Assembly: GCA_013397075.1 (NCBI GenBank)
Contig: VWZS01000187.1
Coordinates: 2,441,083-2,505,082 of the forward strand
Direction: 5' to 3'
Source: Rhabdornis inornatus
Lineage: Eukaryota > Chordata > Aves > Passeriformes > Rhabdornithidae
DNA: 64,000 nt
The notes below the pieces were generated by a model. That model was not told the DNA's origin and searched no databases. It was given only the letters and a program-made list of their open reading frames with translations. Within the stretch, counting starts at the first letter, position 1, and each line of letters begins with the position of its first letter. Shown piece after piece: positions 56,844-64,000 of this stretch. A program made the translations under genes and the position numbers.

Positions 56844-58803
56844 AATAACAGTGATCCCACCATGACAAGGATGGGATTCCTTTCCAGATGGTGTTTTAAA
56901 CAGTGAAGAAACAGACAATTTATGAATGTAATAGACAAGAGATGAGAAGTGTTAGGAGGATGTGATTATGTGGTACACTATTGAGTTGAATGTGTAGCCC
57001 TACTTCCATGGAGTCAGGGTGTGATTTGTTTGCTGAAGAAGAGACAGTTTCTAGTTTACAGTGCTGCCTTTGTGTATTCCTCTCCCTTCCCCAGTAAGAG
57101 TTTTAATGATAATCTTAATTTGTACGGAGTACTTACCTATGAGAAGGCTTCAGGGAAGCACATGGTATAGGTTTTGTTTGTGTGTTGAGATAGGGTAGTG
57201 CTTTGGGGCAGTACTCAGACCTGCAGCTGCTCACATTCGTTGGCACAGTTCAGGAGGCCAGGCTTGCTGCCCTGTTTCTGCCTTGCTGAAGACTCATTTT
57301 TCTCTGCCTTCCATTTCCATAGAAAACCCTTCCTTCATGTCATGCATCTTAAACCCAGCAGAGGCAGAGGACAGCTGATACAATTGAATTGCAGAGCTCT
57401 GTGTGGAAAAGGAGTTTGGGACTGGTGGTTTAATCCAGAGAGGTCACCCAAAGCATAATGCAAATGCTCAAAAATCCCAAACCCTTTAATAGCATATTAC
57501 CGATCTCTGCAGGGTTTTTTCTTTCGTGCAGGGAGGGCGTGTGTGAGTGTATTGTGTGAAAAATGAACAGAATTCCTGTTTTTTTAAAGAGAAATCAGCC
57601 TAGCTTTGACATTTATCTGCACAAAGAATAGAACCAGTAAACAGAACACCCGTGAGGACAAATCCTGTTTATGAGTCCTACGGCTGTTCACTTTCTCTGC
57701 TCCTCTTGCCCTGTCACTGGCCCTAAAGGATCACACACCTTTTCCAGTATATGCTTTGGGATGAAGACTTTACTTCTTTCCCAGCATTAAATCTTAGAGG
57801 CTCTGATAAATCTGAGCAATGTATCACTGAGGGTGCCTTTTTTTTTTCATTTTGGTTACAGTGTTGATGGTAGGTCCAATAAATACATGCATTTTGGCTG
57901 CCTCTTAGTCATACAAAAAAAGTGTAATCAATTTGGAAAGCTGATCTCAGCAGTTATTACCAGTTACATGATTTGTATTTCCTTGAGGGAAAAAAAAAAC
58001 CAACATGGCTTGGCTGTATGTTTGCCTGTAAATCCACTATGAATACTCTTTTGATAGACTTTTTGTTATTAAGAAAAAGCATAAACAAAACCAATTCTAT
58101 CAGACTCTGCTTCCTACAATTGCCGTACAAATAGCAAAGGGTTAGATTGCTATTTTGTCATAAGCCGTATTTAATAATATAAAATGCCTATTTTTATGCT
58201 GATGCTTTTATACAGATTTATTAAGAGTAAACTACAACTAACTGTTAGCACGACTTGCAACGTTTTGATAAACTAGCCATGCTCCTGGGTTTGAAATCAA
58301 GCAGGCTTGTCTTCCATCAGCGGAAGAGAAGACTCTGTGTCTCAGAAGTTTGACTGTAAATATGTATATTTGACTTTGTACAGACAATGTACTTACCTTG
58401 TATAGAGAAATAATTTAAACACATTGAGTGAAGGGAGGGAGAAGAAGGCAGTTGTGAAAGGTTGGGATTTTTTTCCACTTTAATTTAAGCAATGGAATTT
58501 TACGTATGTTCACAAAAAGAGTTTTAGCACAAAATATGCATTATGAAAGGGTTTCAGATATGACACAAAGCACCACTGTTTATTTTCTGCAGGAGATATC
58601 TTGAATCCTGTATCTTATTTATGGTTTCGTTGTTCTGCTTTGGGTTTGCCCTCCAGTTATTTGCAACAATGTTTAGGCCTGTTGGTAAGATTGGATAACA
58701 CCAAATAAATCTATTCAGCAAAGTAACATGTTGATATTGATTGTATATAAAATACTCATTTAAAAGTTAATTTTCTGTTCCTGCTCTTGCCAGTTTAAGT
58801 TAA

Positions 58804-58824
58804 ACACAAACACACACACACACC
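58804..58824. repeat. (CA)n microsatellite in the 3'UTR
   Basis: Short ACACAAACACACACACACAC run in the distal 3'UTR. Confidence 0.8.
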
Positions 58825-58950
58825 ACATATCCACACAAACCACAACTTATTTTTGTGTTGATTTTTTGTTTCTTATTGCAGTGGATTACTATTTGGCAAT
58901 TAATAAATGGAATTATTGAATTACTATTGTGCTCCTTGTACAAATTATTA

Positions 58951-58956
58951 AATAAA
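58951..58956 (+). terminator. Probable distal poly(A) signal of SORBS1
   Basis: AATAAA followed within 15-25 nt by the GT-rich CTCTGGTTGTTCCTGTAG. It is the last of four signals; 58902-58907 is only 49 nt upstream and could be used instead. Confidence 0.65.
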
Positions 58957-58975
58957 ATCTACTCTGGTTGTTCCT

Positions 58976-60773
58976 GTAGCAATGCACTTTTGTACTAGTG
59001 CCCTGCTGTGGCTTTGTATCCATATTGACATGTGGGTGTCTGCCATGGGTTTCTCCACTGTCCTGCACTTGAGGATCCTGCTTGTGATTTGGCTTGAGCT
59101 CATCAGTCCTTCCTGAGCTGTAGGCTGGCTGTGGCTTTTGCTTAAAGAAACCAAGATGTAATAGCAGAGGAAAAGCTTTTACACACAGATCTCACTGTAA
59201 TACGCTGTCAGGGTACAGTTGCTGTGGCGTGCACGCAGACCTGGGAGGTCAGGAGTACACCTCTGTCCACTGGTTTACAAAGAGTCTTTGTGATCTCAGA
59301 TGAAAAGACCACCCAGGTTAATTCAGACAAGAAGCTCAAAATGCCAACCTGTGGGGGAAACGGATGTCAGTTGTTGTTGGGCTTACATGTGCGTTTTTAA
59401 TCCTGACTCAGGTCAAAAGCTTTAAGACTGCCTTCTAGTAGCTGCTCCCACCTAGCTGGGACTTTTTGAGTGTGCCTTGTGTAAAAAAACAGTCCCTGAA
59501 GGAGAAGAGTGAGGGAAGGCCATAGCTGAGCTGCCTGGGTGGGCTCACTGGGGCCGGGTAACACAGGAGTACCCAAAAAATGCATCCTGTACCTCCACAT
59601 GTTTGGCTCCTGCATGGTGCCTGTGCAGGACTGTGCTCACCCTAAAGATTGGTATTCCACAAGGAGTTTTAACTTCTTAAAGACCTCCATCTCAGACTAT
59701 GCCAAAATTGGGCAATAGATTCAAACTCTGTGATGATGTGACTGGATGGCCGGGCAGACAGATAAACGTCATGGCTATGCTCACAATGATTTTAGGAAGT
59801 CGAGCTGTAAACAAACCAATCCTAAAACCAAACTACTAGGACAGCAAAAGCCTCAGGCTACTTTACATGTTTTTAGAAAGGACACAGATACAAGCCCTTT
59901 TTTGTTTCACAGGTCGCTTTATATAAAAGCCAAAGGGCAGCTTGACTGTGGCTTTGCTGCAATGACAAGCACTTCTTGCCTTTGTTTACAGCAGGCTAGA
60001 CATGGAGGGGAGAAACTTATCTGTGTCTGCTGAACATTGGTATTTAGTGATGTCACTCTCTAACATAATCTAAGGTAAGGAAGCTAGAGGTGCTAGTGAC
60101 TGCAGGAGCTGGGCAACCAGAGAGGGGAAGGTGACCCAGCAGTGTGCAACAGCCCTCTGGAGATCCCACACACTGCTGGGGCAAAGGAGCTCTTGGTGTC
60201 GCTTTCTTCACTGCCACGAGTGCCACACCAATGACCTGGTGGAAGAACTACTTCTCTCTCCTAGAGATGAGATTAATAGTCTGGACACACGGACCCTGGA
60301 AAGAAATAACCTGTGAGAAGACAAGTTAATGCAGGAAAAAGGGCACAGCCACAAAAGGGGAATGTAGAAGCAAGGGTGTGCCTCGCAATGGGATTATTTG
60401 TGGCCGTGTCTTGTAGGACCAATACCTGGGTGACCTCCATGATCCATGCTTGCTGCCTGCTCCATGCTCCCCAGCTATGGCTGCACCCCAGCTTCAGCTG
60501 CAGCTCGCTGATGTTCTGCTTATGGATGAGCTGTATTCATTAGCTAAATGAGCAGCAATGCTTCACTCCAGTTGTAAATGCCAGTGCCCCTTATTGTTAC
60601 CAACCTCTCCCACTCATCCACCATCAGATTACTGAGGGTTTAACATAGAACTGGAACAACTATTTTTCCCGAATCACAGATAAGAAAGTTGGCTGAAATA
60701 CCTGTATAGAATAATTCCTTTTGTTGGTGGTACCGTGCTTAAGGGGCTAGAGATAAACAAAACGCTGTCTAAA
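58976..60773. other. Intergenic region between SORBS1 and PDLIM1
   Basis: About 1.8 kb with no coding exon that I can support. A faint CR1-like string at about 60131-60150 is too weak to call. The PDLIM1 promoter should start at its right edge, but the assembly is scrambled from 60774 on. Confidence 0.6.
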
Positions 60774-60842
60774 TCAGTGAACCTGGGATAAATTAGCAGA
60801 GAGGTAATACTNGCGGAGGCAGCCGTGAGGTGCAGCGCGCAC

Positions 60843-60938
60843 ATGGGGACGCACCGCATCGTGCTCTCGGGCCCCGGGCCCTGGGGCTTCCGCCTGGTGG
60901 GCGGCCGCGACTTCGAGCAGCCCCTCGCCATCTCCCGG
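60843..60938 (+). CDS. PDLIM1: PDLIM1 (CLP36/elfin) exon 1, coding part
   Basis: PDLIM1 is a PDZ-LIM scaffold that binds alpha-actinin on stress fibres and Z-lines. The ATG at 60843 opens MGTHRIVLSGPGPWGFRLVG, then GRDFEQPLAISR, and a donor CGG|GTAGGG follows. That is 32 codons, the N-terminal edge of the PDZ domain including the carboxylate-binding PWGFRL loop. Human PDLIM1 reads GPGPWGFRLVGGKDFEQPLA at the same place and breaks at the same residue. The full protein is about 330 residues; the later exons, with the LIM domain, lie beyond the window. It shares orientation with SORBS1, as in human. The exon sits in misplaced piece B, so sequence upstream of 60813 is not its true 5' flank; piece C probably is. 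Confidence 0.95.
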
Positions 60939-61042
60939 GTAGGGTGGGCGGCAGCGGGCGGTGCTGGGGGCGGCCGGGGTCGGCTCGGGCTGGCAGGTGG
61001 GACAGCGGCAAAGCCGGGGCCGGGGGTGCGGTTGTCTTTTTC

Positions 61043-61218
61043 TCCCCCCTCTGTTTTTTAGTTTGTTTGGGTTTTTCATGTTTACGGAGAAATCAGTGGT
61101 GGCACACGCAGCCCCTTCACCTGTAGCAGACCGGGGTCTTTGCTTCCCATCGATCCTCCCTTCTCAGCCTGCATAGGGACCCTGGTTCGGGTTTGGCAGC
61201 CCACCCTGTGGGAACCCG
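61043..61218. repeat. 176-bp exact duplicate of 61524-61699 (assembly artefact)
   Basis: Identical base for base to 61524-61699 and ending exactly at an N. This indicates an unmerged contig overlap, not a biological tandem repeat. Confidence 0.93.
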
Positions 61219-61219
61219 N

Positions 61220-61522
61220 TCAGTGAACCTGGGATAAATTAGCAGAGAGGTAATACCCTTACCAGGCTCCTCCCTCACCCGTCCGATCCTGGCGGGGAAA
61301 CTGCAGGCAGGGCCGGTAATTTCCATCGCCCCCGTTAGGTTTTAGAGTTAACATTGCTCCAGGCTGGAGTGTGTTTGCCTGGGAGATGCCGCGGTGCGGC
61401 TGCGTGCCGAAGGCTTGTTCTGCCGTCCAGCAGGGAGCGGCTGGCGGGCGCCGAGGCTCCCGATCCCGGCAGCCGCGGTGGAGCGGCTCCCAGCCGAGGA
61501 GGCGGCGGGGAGCGGGCGCTGC
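61220..61522 (+). promoter_or_regulatory. Probable PDLIM1 promoter/5'UTR CpG-rich segment (misplaced piece C)
   Basis: GC- and CpG-rich, mainly from 61380 to 61522. By the overlap logic this piece belongs just upstream of 60813, that is, before the PDLIM1 ATG. No TATA box is seen, as usual for CpG-island promoters. The role is inferred from position and composition. Confidence 0.6.
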
Positions 61523-61699
61523 NTCCCCCCTCTGTTTTTTAGTTTGTTTGGGTTTTTCATGTTTACGGAGAAATCAGTGGTGGCACACGCAGCCCCTTCA
61601 CCTGTAGCAGACCGGGGTCTTTGCTTCCCATCGATCCTCCCTTCTCAGCCTGCATAGGGACCCTGGTTCGGGTTTGGCAGCCCACCCTGTGGGAACCCG

Positions 61700-64000
61700 T
61701 CTCACCGAGGTGGGCTGAATGCTCGCCTGCCTTTGCTTACCATGTATAGTTAAGAGTCTTTGTTTACAGAAGCCATGTTAAGGTGTATTTAGTGCCTCTG
61801 CCCGTCTCTGTTCGAAGTCCTTCTTGTCCTCCCCTTAAAGAGAAATTAGTTAGGAAACGGCAAAAAATTTGCGTCGAAACAATTTTAGCGTTGTACATGG
61901 CTTTTCCCTCCTCCTCCCTAGCGTTTGCCTGTAAGATGCCGGTGCTCGCTGCCTCTCTCCTGTCCCGTCCCGTCCCCACCTGCACCCACAGGTGCTCGGT
62001 CCGGCCGGGAGCTGGGCCCTGCCCCGCCGCGCCCTGCATGGGCCACCAGAGCCACGGGTTCGTGTGTGGGGCCCTGAACCCCAAACTCCTGTTTCTGTTT
62101 GCGTGGGGTGCACTACACAATTCCTGGCAGGGCTGGCTGCAGGCCTCCCCTATGGGAAAAGGAATGAAGGAATTGCTCCTCGTTCCAGCAATCCCTCGGC
62201 TAAAACAGAGGCATCCAGCGAGCTGCTGTTAGCCTTGGGCTCTGGCGTCTGCCACCGTTGCACAATTTTGAAGTGCCCGCACGCCTCAGGTGAGGAAGGG
62301 CTGCGGGAAGTGGAATATGCCAGAACTTGAACTTACATGAGCTGTCCTTAAAGAAGACCAGGATGGTCAGACTTGTGAATTTTTATAAATGCCTCCACGG
62401 GATCTCCTGCCATAGGGTCCCACTGCGTGGAGGAGCCCAGGTGCCACGGGGGAAGCTATCAGCTGCAGGAAGGGCAAAGCTCACAAGTACTATTGTGCTC
62501 ACGGGGGTGGGGAGTGAGTTATTAGTTTTCTGTGTAATCTGTTTCAATTACAGTAATAATACCTCATTTTTCTAAAGCATTTTTGGGACACGAAAGCAGC
62601 TTTACTGTAAGGGAAGTGATATTTACTTCATTGTTATGGTAATTATTGCCATTTCCTTCCAGCAGAAGACTCTCAGGCAGAAGGGTGTCTAAAGCCCTAC
62701 CTGCTCTTACCTCTTCTTGGTCACCTTTGTCAATGCTTATAGGCGCATACCAAGGAACATAGATCAGCAAAGCAGCAAAAATAACCACCTCATGAGAAAT
62801 TGTGACCCTGGAGACTAAAATGGAATAAAATAACCTCTCTGATGGTGGTGACGTAAATGCTGACAATTAGCAGCTCTTATCAGGGCTTTCTCTTGTGGCC
62901 CCTCTGATACTTTTAATTTCCCCTCCGAGACTTCAAGTCGTTAATCTTTCCTGTGGTTTGCTCATAAGGCTCCTGGATTTCTCTCCTGGGCTCAGGAGTG
63001 AAATTCTTGGCTAGTCTTCCCCTTACCATGTAAAAAAAAAAAAGATCTGATCAAGTTTTGACCTGTTTTAAAAAGTCTGTTCCTCTTTGTGTGATGACTT
63101 TATGGGGCCTTTATAACTTTGATATTCTTGCTTATTTTATTTGATACCTATGTTTTCACCAGAGACCTTTCCGTGCATGGAGCCATTCTTCCCTCACAGG
63201 ATGGGGTGAGCACTGGCTGTAGGACTGACATCTGCCAGGGGTTGTGAGGGCCTTGGTCCCACTGTGGTATGATTTAGGGGGGGTTACCTGAGCCCAGTGA
63301 GAGGGTGGGGAGGCTGTAACCTGTGATAAGAGCATTACCCTGGGGACATGGGAGGTTGCAGCTCCGATGCGTTTGCTTTGTGTGGGAGGTGGGTGAGTGC
63401 ACAGATGTGCTCATGAGGAGCACTGCTAGTAGGGGTGCACAGGGCTGGACTGCCTGCCCAGGGTGTGGGAGAGCAGCAGCATCCTGACACAGAGCACTGC
63501 AATTTGGGTGTGCTGTGTATGGGGTCAGTGCTGTCCCATGCAGCCAGTGGAACCTGTCCCAGTGATGCACTGATGGGATCCCTGTACTGTTCCATGTGCT
63601 GGCATGGTGGGATGCCAGGAGAGACATCCATCCAGGCATAGACCTGAACTAGGTGTCTTGCAGCTCTCTTTGAAACAGGTGCCTAAATTCAGCCTGCATT
63701 GCCTGCCAGGAGCTCATGTTTGGCTTCTGGCACCATCATCCTTGTGCTGTTAAGCTTGAGAGCTTATCTTGGTATTTATGGCCCTCATCACCATTGTGCT
63801 TCAGCTTCTTGCTAGTGGCTCTTGGCTTCTCAAGCTCCCCAGTCAGCGAGGGAGCAGCTGTACTTGAATGTAGTTGTGTTGGTGGGAGGCAGCAACGTTT
63901 GAGTTGTTCTCTGGAGGAAGTCATTGAAGCTTGGTGTTGCAGTCCTGGGTCCAAGAAGGATGAGGAGCACTGGTGCCATGAGCATGGGAGCCACCAGAGC
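61700..64000 (+). other. PDLIM1 intron 1 (5' part)
   Basis: 2.3 kb to the end of the window. It is GC-rich at first and then ordinary. Open stretches such as 61783-62232 show no family resemblance and no matching exon. An A-run lies at about 63032-63043. No further PDLIM1 exon seen. Confidence 0.65.

Larger units (their letters stand above)
56844..58975 (+). other. SORBS1: SORBS1 3' untranslated region
   Basis: About 2.1 kb after the stop without coding potential. Four AATAAA signals (57878, 58704, 58902, 58951) point to tandem polyadenylation. A Pumilio-type TGTAAATA lies at 58355-58362, and a CA repeat at 58804-58824. The distal end at about 58975 is placed 20 nt after the last AATAAA, just past a GT-rich stretch, and is inferred. 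Confidence 0.75.
60774..61699. other. Scrambled assembly join with three single-N gaps
   Basis: Single Ns at 60812, 61219 and 61523 split the area into four pieces: A ends at 60811, B is 60813-61218, C is 61220-61522 and D starts at 61524. The end of A (60774-60810) equals the start of C (61220-61256) over 37 bp. The end of B (61043-61218) equals the start of D (61524-61699) over 176 bp. The only order that explains both overlaps is A-C-B-D, so B and C are swapped and the overlaps are counted twice. Confidence 0.93.

Noticed and set aside
60131..60150. CCAGCAGTGTGC string reminiscent of the CR1 coding part
   Set aside because: Similarity is lost within about 20 bases on both sides.
61783..62232. 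149-codon open frame inside PDLIM1 intron 1
   Set aside because: GC-rich chance frame; no recognisable domain and not a PDLIM1 exon.

Overview
This window is vertebrate nuclear DNA from a bird, and all recognised coding sequence is on the + strand. Three things point to a bird. Genes are split into short exons with GT/AG borders. There is an antisense CR1 retroposon of the avian type at 19614-20098. The two neighbouring genes read like the tandem pair SORBS1-PDLIM1 of human 10q24, but packed more tightly. The CR1 variant resembles those common in Neoaves, so a neoavian (perhaps passerine) bird is likely; this last step is inference.

Positions 1-58975 hold the 3' part of SORBS1 (ponsin/CAP), the adaptor with a sorbin-homology (SoHo) region and three C-terminal SH3 domains. 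I placed 30 coding exons (E1-E30, 929-56843). Joined end to end they keep one open frame: 6,098 nt, of which 2 nt complete a codon begun upstream, leaving 2,031 codons plus stop. E1-E6 are the variable N-terminal part, E7-E13 the SoHo region, and E14-E18 a conserved linker (WYKFFSELEFGKP, KKIWDYTPGDCS, TELEADLEKME). E19 is a 1,518-nt cassette exon and E20-E21 a basic linker. E22-E23 encode SH3-1, E24-E25 SH3-2, E26-E28 optional Ser/Pro-rich exons, and E29-E30 SH3-3 with the stop at 56841-56843. The 5' end of the gene lies before the window. The 3'UTR runs to about 58975 with four AATAAA signals. Sixteen of the 30 exons have lengths divisible by three, as expected for a gene that makes many in-frame isoforms.

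Positions 60774-61699 are a scrambled assembly join around the CpG-rich start of PDLIM1, the PDZ-LIM protein CLP36. Three single Ns (60812, 61219, 61523) separate pieces whose ends overlap exactly: 37 bp in one case and 176 bp in the other. The overlaps show that the two small pieces are in the wrong order. PDLIM1 exon 1 is at 60843-60938, and the rest of the window to 64000 is its first intron.

Both genes encode actin-linked scaffold proteins (SORBS1 at focal adhesions and costameres through vinculin, PDLIM1 on stress fibres through alpha-actinin), and only about 1.9 kb separates them here. I found no new biological system. The points most worth following are the assembly error, the series of duplicated exons in SoHo, a 15-nt microexon, RBFOX-type and UG-rich motifs close to the optional exons, and one candidate 72-nt exon in the 6.3-kb intron.
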